A DNA stretch of 64,000 nucleotides from the NCBI RefSeq assembly GCF_024498135.1, contig NZ_JANHOH010000001.1:1798001-1862000 (forward strand). Direction: 5' to 3'. A program made the position numbers and the translations under genes. This stretch comes from Mucilaginibacter aquariorum. Its GTDB lineage: Bacteria > Bacteroidota > Bacteroidia > Sphingobacteriales > Sphingobacteriaceae. Below are positions 35,372 through 43,927 of the stretch, piece after piece. Below the pieces are notes generated by a model. The model ran no database searches and had not been told where the DNA came from. It was given only the letters and a program-made list of their open reading frames with translations. Each line of letters opens with the position of its first letter. Within the stretch, counting starts at the first letter, position 1.

Positions 35372-36541
35372 TTAGATAGTATATTTTGTCCACTTTTCGT
35401 TGCTTTGGTTAGAAGCAACAACGTTATTTATAAATGCCATGCCTCTTATACCATCATCAATTGACGGGAAATCGAGCCATTCGGCTTTAGGTTCTCTACC
35501 TTCTATCTTCGCGCTTAGCGTTAAAGCAAAATTGCGGTATAAGTTTCCAAAGGCTTCCAGGTAACCTTCTGGGTGGCCGCCCGGTGTACGACAGTTGTGG
35601 GTAGCGTAGCTTGATAACCTATCGGTGTACCCGCTGCCTGCCCTTAATATTTCCGCCGGTTTATCCAGCCATTTTACTATTAATGTGTTTGGTTCCATCT
35701 GGGCCCATTCAAGGCTGCCATTTTCACCATATACACGTATTTTAAGTGCGTTTTCTTCGCCTGCTGCAACTTGCGATGCTATCAGGGTTCCGGTTGCGCC
35801 TTCTTCAAAACGCAATAATACCGCACCGTCGTCATCCAGCATACGGCCGTCAACAACAATATTTAATGAAGCGTTAAGCTCGGTGATTTTTAAACCTGAA
35901 ATATATTCAGCTAAGTGTGCTGCGTGTGTGCCGATATCGCCCATACAACCGCTTTTGCCCGATTTTGTAGGATCGGTACGCCACGAGGCCTGTGCATTAC
36001 CCTCACGTTCTGACAGGCGGCTTAACCAACCTTGTATATATTCAACATAGATCTTTCTTACTTTACCCAAAGCGCCGCTTTTTACCAGTTGCTTCGCTTC
36101 TTTTACCATTGGGTAACCCGCATAAGTATGGGTAAGCAACAGCATCAGCCCGGTTTCTTCAACCTTAGCTTTTAATTGCTGCGCTTCTTCAAGGGTAAAA
36201 GTTACCGGTTTTTCAACTACTACGTTAAAGCCATTTTCGAGCGCCTGCATTGCCGGGGCAAAGTGGGCGAAATTTGGTGTAACAATAGTTACAAAGTCCA
36301 TGCGTTCGTCGGCAGGCTTTTGGGCCTCCGCTTTAAACATTTCGTCGTAAGTGTTGTAAATTCTGTCGGGAGCTAAAAAAAGCATTTTACCGCTTTCCTG
36401 TGCTACATCGGCATGCATGCTGAGCGCGCCGCATACCAGTTCAATCTGGCCGTCCATATTGGCTGCAATACGGTGGATAGCTCCTATAAAAGCATCCTTG
36501 CCGCCGCCAATCATGCCCATGCGCAATTTTCTGTTACTCAT
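35372..36541 (-). CDS. Gfo/Idh/MocA family oxidoreductase, cytoplasmic
   Basis: A 389-residue protein, first gene of the minus-strand operon that ends at the terminator near 29870. Rossmann start MGMIGGGKDAFIGAIHR, the VVEKPVTFT motif with catalytic Lys, and SGCMGDIGTHAAHLAEY with the conserved His are present. No signal peptide. The GGGKDAFIGAIHR variant is seen in members that reduce or oxidise keto-sugar rings. It pairs with the adjacent TIM-barrel gene. The intergenic DNA upstream (36542-36660) holds the neighbour's terminator and presumably the operon promoter. Confidence 0.88.
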   Translation of the reverse strand: MSNRKLRMGMIGGGKDAFIGAIHRIAANMDGQIELVCGALSMHADVAQESGKMLFLAPDRIYNTYDEMFKAEAQKPADERMDFVTIVTPNFAHFAPAMQALENGFNVVVEKPVTFTLEEAQQLKAKVEETGLMLLLTHTYAGYPMVKEAKQLVKSGALGKVRKIYVEYIQGWLSRLSEREGNAQASWRTDPTKSGKSGCMGDIGTHAAHLAEYISGLKITELNASLNIVVDGRMLDDDGAVLLRFEEGATGTLIASQVAAGEENALKIRVYGENGSLEWAQMEPNTLIVKWLDKPAEILRAGSGYTDRLSSYATHNCRTPGGHPEGYLEAFGNLYRNFALTLSAKIEGREPKAEWLDFPSIDDGIRGMAFINNVVASNQSNEKWTKYTI

Positions 36542-36620
36542 ATTATGGTAGATAAACTTTTAGCCTCGTTCGCCCGTTTGCGAAGAGGTTTTAAAAGTAT
36601 AAAATTTAGATTAAAAAGTA

Positions 36621-36649
36621 AAGCCCTTCCGCTGGTAGCGGAAAGGCTT
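36621..36649 (-). terminator. Hairpin terminator after the subunit-3 gene
   Basis: A 13-nt stem (AGCC-TTTCCGCT on the minus strand, one mismatch) with a short loop lies 11 bp after the stop of the gluconate-2-dehydrogenase subunit-3 gene, and a T-rich stretch follows on the minus strand. It separates that operon from the next Gfo/Idh operon. Confidence 0.75.
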
Positions 36650-36660
36650 ATCAAAATATC

Positions 36661-37233
36661 TTAGGAAATTGCCCAGGCCCTATCACCCTTTTTGTAAGGA
36701 TAATCGCCTATGTATTTGCCCGGTACCGGTAAATAACGCAACGCTTTTGTAGCGCCAACTTCTGAGGTAAAGTACCCCAGCAAAGTCAGTTGCTTAATCA
36801 TTGAGAAATAATGATTTGGATCTTCCGGCTTCTTAGTTTTTGAGTATTCTTTCGCCTCTTTATCAAGGTCGGTAAGTAACTCAGTTCTTTGTTTGGCATC
36901 AGCTTCCATAAAGCTCTTTTTGAACTTTTTGTTGCTTGCCTCATCTAACTGAGATAAACCTTTTTTGAATACCTTTTGGTCATCTGCTGTGTAGCAATCT
37001 CTAACCATTATAGCCATAAAACCGCCAACGTTTGCTGCTTTTGCACCAGGTGTTGCTGTTTCAGGTAAAATGGTTTCGCCTACCTCGTTTAAAAAGGCGG
37101 TAGTTTCTTTAGCAAACAGATCATCAGTATTTACTGTGCTGCCTGATTTGCAACCTGACATGAAAAGTTCGGCACCTATTACCGTTCCTCCAAGTATCAA
37201 ACCAACTCTGCTTATCGCGTCTCTTCTATTCAT
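36661..37233 (-). CDS. Gluconate 2-dehydrogenase subunit 3 family protein, Tat-exported
   Basis: A 190-residue protein. The N-terminus MNRRDAISRVGLILGGT is a twin-arginine signal. The domain has the VGETILPETATPGAKAANVGGF segment characteristic of the family. Subunit 3 is needed for export and assembly of the FAD-containing GMC subunit, which lacks a signal of its own. It is the last gene of the GMC (40454) - Gfo/Idh (38752) - subunit-3 run, separated from the Gfo/Idh gene by an 88-bp spacer with a long hairpin. Confidence 0.87.
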   Translation of the reverse strand: MNRRDAISRVGLILGGTVIGAELFMSGCKSGSTVNTDDLFAKETTAFLNEVGETILPETATPGAKAANVGGFMAIMVRDCYTADDQKVFKKGLSQLDEASNKKFKKSFMEADAKQRTELLTDLDKEAKEYSKTKKPEDPNHYFSMIKQLTLLGYFTSEVGATKALRYLPVPGKYIGDYPYKKGDRAWAIS

Positions 37234-37276
37234 TTTATAATTGTTGAATGAGTGAATATTTTTATTTGTTGATTTA

Positions 37277-37320
37277 TTAATTAGTGATAGCAGGATTGAA
37301 ACCCTGCTATCACTAATTAA
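37277..37320 (-). other. Perfect 18-bp intercistronic hairpin
   Basis: An 18-bp perfect inverted repeat (core TTAGTGATAGCAGG, arms 37277-37294 and 37303-37320, 8-nt loop) starts one base after the Gfo/Idh stop codon and lies upstream of the subunit-3 gene. On the minus strand it is followed by A/T-rich DNA but no uninterrupted T-run. It may attenuate transcription or stabilise the 3' end of the upstream message, lowering subunit-3 output relative to upstream genes. Confidence 0.75.
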
Positions 37321-37321
37321 A

Positions 37322-38752
37322 TTATGCTTTTAATTCAAACCCGGCACGGTAGTTACGTTTAATGTACTGGTTAACGTCTTCAAAGTTGGTAACCTTCATT
37401 GCCTGGTTATCCCAGTTCAATTTAATAGAACCACCTTTTAACTCGTGACCGCGTACTGCAAGGTTTGCCATAAGCAATGCTTCGGTAAGCGGACCAGCTT
37501 TATCAAATGACGAGCTTAACTCTGTTTTACCGTAACCTGCTAAACAACCTTCCACCCATTGCGCGTAGTGGCCGTTTGCGCCACCCGGTACACGTGCCCA
37601 TTTCTGAGGTGCATTTGCACTGGCGGTACGTTCTTTTGGTAATAGTGTCGCGGCATCAGAATAAGTACTGGCGTACATTTTTCCTTTTGTACCAATAAAC
37701 AAGGTACCATTGCCTTCTTCACCACCCCATTTTTCGCTTGCGCCTAATTCAATCGGTCTTTCGGGCTGTATACCACCGTCCATCCAGTGAAGGGTAACAT
37801 CACCTTTGGTTTTGTTGGTTTTAGGGAATGTTAACGTAATATGGCTTGATGGAGGGCAGCTTTCAGGGAAGTGTCCTTGTTTAAATTCATCAACATATAC
37901 ACTACCAACACTTGCTTGTACATCTTTAGCATACTGGATACCCAATACACGGAAAGGCGCTTCAACAAGGTGGCAACCCATATCGCCAAGGGCGCCGGTT
38001 CCGTAATCCCACCATCCGCGCCAGTTAAATGGCACCAATTTGTCTACGTAATCTTTTTTAGGTGCTGTACCTAACCATAGATCCCAGTCCAATTCCTTTG
38101 GAATATTTGGCTGCGGATCAGGCCATTTAATACCTTGTGGCCAAACCGGGCGGTTTGTCCAGCAGTAAACGGTATGTACATCGCCAACCAGGTCGGCATC
38201 ATACCATTCAGACATTAAACGGGTACCATCATTTGATGCACCCTGGTTACCCATTTGTGTTACAACCTTATATTTTTTTGCTGCTTCTGTTAACAAACGA
38301 GCTTCCCATATATCGTGCGTTAATGGTTTTTGCACATAAACGTGCTTACCCAATTGCATGGCATGATAGGTTATAATAGCGTGGTTATGATCGGGAGTTG
38401 ATACTGATACAGCATCAAAATGTTTATGTTCCTTATCATACATTTCGCGCCAGTCTTTATAATACTTAGCCTTAGGGAATGCGGCCCTTGAAGCTGCTGC
38501 GCGACGGTCGTCAACGTCGCACAGGAACGCAATGTTCGCTTTACCACTTTTTGCAAAGTTTGCAATATCGCTTTGGCCTTTACCGCCGGCACCAACACCT
38601 GCTACATTCAGCATATCGCTTGGTGCTGTATAACCCGTACCGCCTAATACAAAGCGTGGTACGATCATAAAACCTGCAGCTGCTAATGCGCCCGATTTAA
38701 TAAAACTCCGCCTTGACGGATTTGCATCTTGAGTTTCTTTTTCTTCAGTCAT
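37322..38752 (-). CDS. Gfo/Idh/MocA oxidoreductase, Tat-exported
   Basis: A 476-residue protein whose N-terminus has a twin-arginine signal (PSRRSFIKSGALAAAGFMIVPR). The Rossmann motif VAGVGAGGKGQSDI, YVQKPLTHD with the catalytic Lys, and DYGTGALGDMGCHLVEAPFR with the conserved His identify a periplasmic Gfo/Idh/MocA enzyme with a tightly held NAD(P). It is longer than cytoplasmic members because of the leader and extra loops. It lies 22 bp downstream of GMC dehydrogenase 38775. Exported members act on glycosides, for example by oxidise-hydrolyse-reduce chemistry; that mechanism is inference here. Confidence 0.88.
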   Translation of the reverse strand: MTEEKETQDANPSRRSFIKSGALAAAGFMIVPRFVLGGTGYTAPSDMLNVAGVGAGGKGQSDIANFAKSGKANIAFLCDVDDRRAAASRAAFPKAKYYKDWREMYDKEHKHFDAVSVSTPDHNHAIITYHAMQLGKHVYVQKPLTHDIWEARLLTEAAKKYKVVTQMGNQGASNDGTRLMSEWYDADLVGDVHTVYCWTNRPVWPQGIKWPDPQPNIPKELDWDLWLGTAPKKDYVDKLVPFNWRGWWDYGTGALGDMGCHLVEAPFRVLGIQYAKDVQASVGSVYVDEFKQGHFPESCPPSSHITLTFPKTNKTKGDVTLHWMDGGIQPERPIELGASEKWGGEEGNGTLFIGTKGKMYASTYSDAATLLPKERTASANAPQKWARVPGGANGHYAQWVEGCLAGYGKTELSSSFDKAGPLTEALLMANLAVRGHELKGGSIKLNWDNQAMKVTNFEDVNQYIKRNYRAGFELKA

Positions 38753-38774
38753 TGTTAGTCGAATTTCAATACTG

Positions 38775-40454
38775 TTAAATATTACCTTTTTTAAGTTCTT
38801 TTACAGCGAAATCAGCTGCACGGGCAGTAAGCGCCATATAAGTAAGCGATGGGTTTTGGCAAGCTGCTGATGTCATTGCGGCACCATCCGTAACAAATAC
38901 GTTTTTAGCATCCCAAACCTGGTTGTTACCGTTTAGTACCGATGTCTTTGGATCGCGGCCCATACGTGCTGTACCCATTTCGTGGATACCACGGCCTAAT
39001 ACCGGCTCAGATGTATAAGTTTGTACATCTTTAACACCTGCATTTTCCAGCATCTCTTTTGCATCGTTCATCATATCGATACGCATCTTACGCTCGTTAT
39101 CTTTACACTCTGCATCAATCGCTAATATTGGCAAGCCCCATTTATCTTTGTTGGTTTTATCAAGATAAACGCGGTTTTCGTGATATGGCAAAGTTTCGCC
39201 GAAACCACCCATACCAAAGCCCCATGATCCTGGTTCTGATAATGCATCTTTAAAGCCACCACCGATATTCATTTCGGCAATGTCACGGCTCCAGCCGCTA
39301 CGGCTGCCACCACCCTGGTAACCAAAACCACGGATGTAATCGCGTTTTTCGCCGTTTAAGTTACGGTAACGCGGAATGTATATACCGTTAGCCCTGCGGC
39401 CAAAAGTGTATTTATCTTCAAAACCTTCTACACGGCCACCTGCACCAACACCAAGGTGATGGTCCATTAAGTTATGACCAAGCTGGCCGCTGCTGCTGCC
39501 TAAACCGCCTTCCCATACATCGGTAGCCGAATTCATTAACACCCAGGCACTGTTTAATGCCGACGCGTTTACGAAAACTACCTTAGCATAGTATTCATAC
39601 GTTTTATTGGTTTCCGCATCCATTATCTCAACACCTTTGGCCTTTTTAGTGTCTTTATCATAAAGGATCCTGGTTACAATTGACCAGGGGCGTACGGTTA
39701 GGTTACCGGTTGCCATAGCTGCAGGCAAAGTAGCCGACTGCGTGCTAAAGTAAGCGCCAAACGGACAGCCTAACCAGCATTTATTACGATACTGGCAGTT
39801 TGTACGGTTATTGTGCGGCACAGTGATATTGGCTGTACGCCCAATTATAAAATGCCTTGCATCTTTATAAAACTCTTTATAACGTTTCTGAATATCTTTT
39901 TCTACAATATTCATATCCATTGGCGGCATAAAATCGCCATCCGGAAGGATTGGAACACCATCTTTATTACCAGATATACCGGCAAATCTTTCTGCATAAC
40001 CATACCAGTCGTGCAAATCCTTATAACGGATAGGCCAGTCGGTACCAATACCATCCTTTAAGTTAGCCTCAAAATCGGTATCGTGCCAGCGGTATGATTG
40101 TCTGCCCCACATTAATGACCTACCACCCATGTGGTAACCTCTAAACCAGTCAAAACGTTTGATCTCGGTATACGGGCTCTCTTTTTCGTTGGTCCAGTAA
40201 TCAAGGTTAACCTCATTTAGCGGATAATCACGTTTTAAAACGGGATAATCCTCGATCATTTTTTGCGTACGGCCGCCCCTGTGTTCAAATTCCCACGGTG
40301 CTTTGTTCGCATTAACATAATCTTTAATGTGCTCGATATTTTTACCGCGCTCTAACATGATGGTTTTTAAGCCCTTCTCGGTCAGTTCTTTAGCAGCCCA
40401 GCCGCCTGAAATTCCTGAACCAATGACGATAGCGTCATAAGTGTTTGTAGACAT
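38775..40454 (-). CDS. GMC oxidoreductase, FAD subunit
   Basis: A 559-residue GMC flavoprotein homologous to those at 14413 and 40644. FAD motif GSGISGGWAAKEL (residues ~12-24), GYHMGGRSLMWGRQSYRW, CWLGCPFGAYFSTQSATLPA, HEMGTARMG with the active-site His and VTDGAAMTSAACQNPSL are present. No own signal peptide; the subunit-3 protein three genes on is the probable Tat escort. It is first in its operon, with the downstream Gfo/Idh gene 22 bp away, and its upstream spacer carries short repeats. Confidence 0.9.
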   Translation of the reverse strand: MSTNTYDAIVIGSGISGGWAAKELTEKGLKTIMLERGKNIEHIKDYVNANKAPWEFEHRGGRTQKMIEDYPVLKRDYPLNEVNLDYWTNEKESPYTEIKRFDWFRGYHMGGRSLMWGRQSYRWHDTDFEANLKDGIGTDWPIRYKDLHDWYGYAERFAGISGNKDGVPILPDGDFMPPMDMNIVEKDIQKRYKEFYKDARHFIIGRTANITVPHNNRTNCQYRNKCWLGCPFGAYFSTQSATLPAAMATGNLTVRPWSIVTRILYDKDTKKAKGVEIMDAETNKTYEYYAKVVFVNASALNSAWVLMNSATDVWEGGLGSSSGQLGHNLMDHHLGVGAGGRVEGFEDKYTFGRRANGIYIPRYRNLNGEKRDYIRGFGYQGGGSRSGWSRDIAEMNIGGGFKDALSEPGSWGFGMGGFGETLPYHENRVYLDKTNKDKWGLPILAIDAECKDNERKMRIDMMNDAKEMLENAGVKDVQTYTSEPVLGRGIHEMGTARMGRDPKTSVLNGNNQVWDAKNVFVTDGAAMTSAACQNPSLTYMALTARAADFAVKELKKGNI

Positions 40455-40570
40455 AAAAGTATAGCGTTAAATAAATTATTTAGTAATCGGTTGTTCGGGT
40501 TCTAATGTAGGAATAAATATTATTTTACAAATCTTTTTTTCATTGTGTTTTTTACACACAATGCGTAAAC

Positions 40571-40638
40571 TGGCAGTTTTTAGTTAGCAGTTGGCAGCCA
40601 TCCATTGCAAACTGTAATCTACCTGCTGCAAACTGCCA
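40571..40638. repeat. Short AAACTGCCA-type repeat cluster between GMC genes
   Basis: TGGCAGTTT (40571-40579) is inverted against AAACTGCCA (40630-40638), and TGCAAACTG occurs twice as a direct repeat (40606 and 40627). This lies just past the stop codon of the GMC gene ending at 40644. It may act as a weak terminator and resembles a small intergenic repeat. No gene is present in this 189-bp spacer. Confidence 0.5.
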
Positions 40639-40643
40639 TCTGC

Positions 40644-42359
40644 TTAAACATTTCCTTTCTTCATTTCGCCTATTGCATGGTCAACCGCGCGGGCTGTAAA
40701 TGCCATATAAGTAAGCGATGGGTTTTGGCAACTGGTTGATGTCATGCTCGCTCCATCTGTAACGTAAACGTTTTTACAGGCGTGCAGGCGGTGCCATTTA
40801 TCCAACATTGATGTTTTTGGGTCGTTACCCATCCGTACACCACCCATTTCATGAATATCAAGCCCCGGCGCCCTATGGTCTGTTGATGCCTTGATATTTG
40901 TGAAACCGGCCGATGTAAACATCTCTGTCATTTGCTCCACGTAATCCTTTTTCATTTTTTCGTCGTTATCGTCATAATCAACAGAAATTTTCAATTGAGG
41001 TATCCCCCATGGGTCTTTCAATGATTTATCTAACGCAACGTAATTTGTTTCTTTAGGGATGGTTTCGCCCATCATGTGCGAACCTACATGCCAGCCGCTC
41101 AGGTCTTTTTTAACCAGGTTATTTTTTAGGTCCTGGCCTATGCCATCACTGCTGTTTTGTTGCCAGCGATAAGCGCTAAAGCCTGCCGCGTAACCGCGTA
41201 AAAAGTTTGTTTCCTGTTTGTAAACGTTCCTGAAACGAGGGATATAACCACCGCCTGCAGGGTTGCGCCCATCAGTTGTCCACTCTTTAGCGCCATCGTA
41301 CTCGGCATTTATATGTGCCGAATAGTTATGGAAAGCTACATATTTACCTAATGTACCGCTATCATTACCCAAACCATTAGGGAAACGGCCTGATGTTGAA
41401 TTAAGCAAAATAAGGTTACTGTTTAAAGCTGCCGCGTTAACAAAAATAACGTTGGCATAGTATTCAATAGCCTCTTTTGTATTTGCATCAATAACCCTTA
41501 CACCTGTTGCTTTGCCTTTTTTCTCATCATAGATGATAGACTCGACAACCGAATGCGGCCGTAATGTACAATGGCCGGATTTTAACGCCCATGGAATTGT
41601 AGATGAGTTGGCGCTAAAATACCCGCCGAACGGGCAGCCACGCTGGCACAATGTACGTTCCTGGCACTGGCCCCTGCCCTGGTCTAAATGTATTTGGTTT
41701 GGCTTTGACAAGTGTGCACAACGCGCGCTTATCACATGCCTGTTCTTGTAGGTTTTTTTAACGTGATTGCTAAAAAAGGTTTCCACGGCGTTCAGCGGGA
41801 AAGCGGGTAAAAACTCGCCATCCGGTAATTCCGGGATACCATCGCGATTGCCAGAGATCCCTGCAAACTTTTCTACATAACTGTACCACGGTGCAATATC
41901 TGCATAGCGGATAGGCCAGTCTACTGCGAAACCATCGCGTGCCGGGCCTTCAAAATCAAAGTCGCTCCAGCGTTGGGTTTGGCGGGCCCATAGCAAGGAT
42001 TTACCACCTGTTTGGTATCCGCGGATCCAATCAAACGGTTTTTCCTGAACGTATGGATGCTCGGCATCCTTTACAAAGAAATGTGCCGCATCTTCGCCAA
42101 AGGCATAGCAACGGTTTACTATAGGGTTTGCCTTTTGCACATCATCAGGCAATACGCCATGATGCGGAAATTCCCAGGGATATAAATTTGTTGTTGGATA
42201 ATCTTTTAGATGCTTTACATCGCGGCCACGCTCCAGTACAAGGGTTTTTAAGCCTTTGTCTGTAAATTCCTTGGCAGCCCAGCCACCACTCATACCCGAT
42301 CCTATAACTATGGCATCAAACGTACGGTCCTTAACACTATCTATATTTAAATTAGCCAT
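40644..42359 (-). CDS. GMC oxidoreductase, FAD subunit
   Basis: A 571-residue GMC flavoprotein, closer to the 14413 paralogue than to the 38775 one: both share GRDVKHLKDYP, GYQTGGKS, and GLGNDSGxLGKYxAFHNY segments. FAD motif GSGMSGGWAAKEF, CQRGCPFGGYFSANSSTIPW, HEMGGVRMGNDPK and VTDGASMTSTSCQNPSL are intact. Its start codon overlaps the upstream subunit-3 stop by one base (TAATG), implying translational coupling and a 1:1 complex. It lacks its own signal peptide. Confidence 0.9.
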   Translation of the reverse strand: MANLNIDSVKDRTFDAIVIGSGMSGGWAAKEFTDKGLKTLVLERGRDVKHLKDYPTTNLYPWEFPHHGVLPDDVQKANPIVNRCYAFGEDAAHFFVKDAEHPYVQEKPFDWIRGYQTGGKSLLWARQTQRWSDFDFEGPARDGFAVDWPIRYADIAPWYSYVEKFAGISGNRDGIPELPDGEFLPAFPLNAVETFFSNHVKKTYKNRHVISARCAHLSKPNQIHLDQGRGQCQERTLCQRGCPFGGYFSANSSTIPWALKSGHCTLRPHSVVESIIYDEKKGKATGVRVIDANTKEAIEYYANVIFVNAAALNSNLILLNSTSGRFPNGLGNDSGTLGKYVAFHNYSAHINAEYDGAKEWTTDGRNPAGGGYIPRFRNVYKQETNFLRGYAAGFSAYRWQQNSSDGIGQDLKNNLVKKDLSGWHVGSHMMGETIPKETNYVALDKSLKDPWGIPQLKISVDYDDNDEKMKKDYVEQMTEMFTSAGFTNIKASTDHRAPGLDIHEMGGVRMGNDPKTSMLDKWHRLHACKNVYVTDGASMTSTSCQNPSLTYMAFTARAVDHAIGEMKKGNV

Positions 42360-42913
42360 TATACTGCTGCATGCTTTTTAACAGGAAAGTATGCGTTATA
42401 CCTTCCGGGTACCAATTCATAAACTATTTGCTTTGTCATAAAATATTTGGATGTGGTGTATCCAAATACTGTTTGATCTTTTACCATCCTGTAAAAAGCA
42501 ATCAGCTTTGTATTATCCTTATATTTCTCGCCACTGCTGTTTTTATCTACAGTGCTTACAAATGTAGTGCGCTCTTTAGCGGTACACTCATTAAAAGATT
42601 TACCTAATTGTTTTTTGGCTTCGGCAGCAAAATCACCTAAGCCGGTAATAAAGTCCTGCTGATGTTCTTTATCATAACAGTCGTCTATCATCTTAAAAAC
42701 AAACAGGTTAATACCAAGTTCGCCCGCACCCGGGGTATCTGTTTTTGGCAGGATGGTTTCGGCAAGGTTATTCACCAGCTTTTCCTGATCGGCGTCGATC
42801 TTAAGGTGCTTTAACTGCACAACAGGTTTACCCTTATCATTTAAGCACGATGGCAATACTGCCGCGCTGCCTAAAATAAGGGCCATGTTCCTTATTGCAA
42901 CACGCCGGTTCAT
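42359..42913 (-). CDS. Gluconate 2-dehydrogenase subunit 3 family protein, Tat-exported
   Basis: About 184 residues from the ATG at 42913; an in-frame TTG at 42925 adds four residues and is less likely. The N-terminus MNRRVAIRNMALILGSAAVLPSC contains a twin-arginine motif ending in a Cys, so it may be a Tat lipoprotein. The AETILPKTDTPGAGELG segment matches the family. It forms an overlapping pair with the GMC gene downstream. The paralogue at 36661 shares the same arrangement. Confidence 0.87.
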   Translation of the reverse strand: MNRRVAIRNMALILGSAAVLPSCLNDKGKPVVQLKHLKIDADQEKLVNNLAETILPKTDTPGAGELGINLFVFKMIDDCYDKEHQQDFITGLGDFAAEAKKQLGKSFNECTAKERTTFVSTVDKNSSGEKYKDNTKLIAFYRMVKDQTVFGYTTSKYFMTKQIVYELVPGRYNAYFPVKKHAAV

Positions 42914-42983
42914 ATTTAAATTCAATTTTTTTAGGTTAGTGTTATAAATACAATTAGAAGATTGAAAGATAGCTTTTAAACTC

Positions 42984-43898
42984 TTAATATCCCCATTTTT
43001 TCATGGTTTGTAAATCAATTTTTACACAATCAAGTGGGTCAAGTCCCTGATAGGACTCTTGTTCGATGATCAGGTATACGGTACCACCGGTTTTTTTAGC
43101 TGCTTTTAAAACCTCTTTAACCGGTAAAACGCCCTTGCCTAATATGGTGCTTTCGTAACCGGTACCTTCGTTTTTATCCGCGCTTTTTACTTCGTCCTTA
43201 ACGTGCATAGATACAAAACGGCCGGGATATTTATTAATAATAGAGATGGCATCGTTTTCGCGCCCGTACATATTACCAATATCCAACTGCTGCGAAACCT
43301 TACTAGGGTCGGTGTTTTGCATTATATAATCAAACAGGCGTATATCACCTACCATGGTTGTAAATTCAAAATCGTGGTTATGATACCCAAACTTCATGTT
43401 AAACTTTTGGCAAAGCTCGCCGCTTTTATTAAACTGATCCATTGTGCGTTTTAGCAGGTCGGTATCATGGCGTACTTTTTCATCCATCCAGGGGCTTATT
43501 ACAAACTTTTGGCCCATATAAGCAGCGTCTTCAACTGTATATTTCCATGCATCGGTAAAGTCGTTTTTCTCTGCATCCCAATGCTGAGGCGTCATTACGG
43601 TGTGTCCACTTGGCATTTGCAGGCCCAGATCATCCAGTACCTTTTTAAACTCTTTAGCTGTCCAGCCGTAAAATTTACGGTCTACATAGTTAGCGTGCTC
43701 TACATGCTGATAACCCATAGCGGCCAGTTTCTTTAAAGTACCTGCCGGGTCAACCTTCATCGCATCGCGTACCGAGTAAAGCTGAATGCCTACTCTTTGT
43801 ATTCTGGCAGGTGCTGCAAATAGATTATTAGGCATTAAAGCTGCTGCAGTAGCCGCAATAGCGCTGTTTTTTAAAAAAGTTCTGCGGGATGATGTCAT
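42984..43898 (-). CDS. Sugar phosphate isomerase/epimerase-like TIM barrel, Tat-exported
   Basis: A 304-residue TIM-barrel protein with a signal starting TSSRRTFLKNSAI (twin Arg). GYHNHDFEF (His), QQLDIGNMYG (Asp), HVKDEVKSAD (His) and IIEQESYQGLDPLD (Glu) represent the metal site. It is a paralogue of the 30709 protein. It lies between the TolB-like gene (29 bp upstream) and the subunit-3 gene, in the same run. A periplasmic role in keto-sugar isomerisation or epimerisation is plausible; no substrate can be named. Confidence 0.87.
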   Translation of the reverse strand: MTSSRRTFLKNSAIAATAAALMPNNLFAAPARIQRVGIQLYSVRDAMKVDPAGTLKKLAAMGYQHVEHANYVDRKFYGWTAKEFKKVLDDLGLQMPSGHTVMTPQHWDAEKNDFTDAWKYTVEDAAYMGQKFVISPWMDEKVRHDTDLLKRTMDQFNKSGELCQKFNMKFGYHNHDFEFTTMVGDIRLFDYIMQNTDPSKVSQQLDIGNMYGRENDAISIINKYPGRFVSMHVKDEVKSADKNEGTGYESTILGKGVLPVKEVLKAAKKTGGTVYLIIEQESYQGLDPLDCVKIDLQTMKKWGY

Positions 43899-43927
43899 TT
43901 TAGTTGAGATTTATAATTTAGTTGAAT

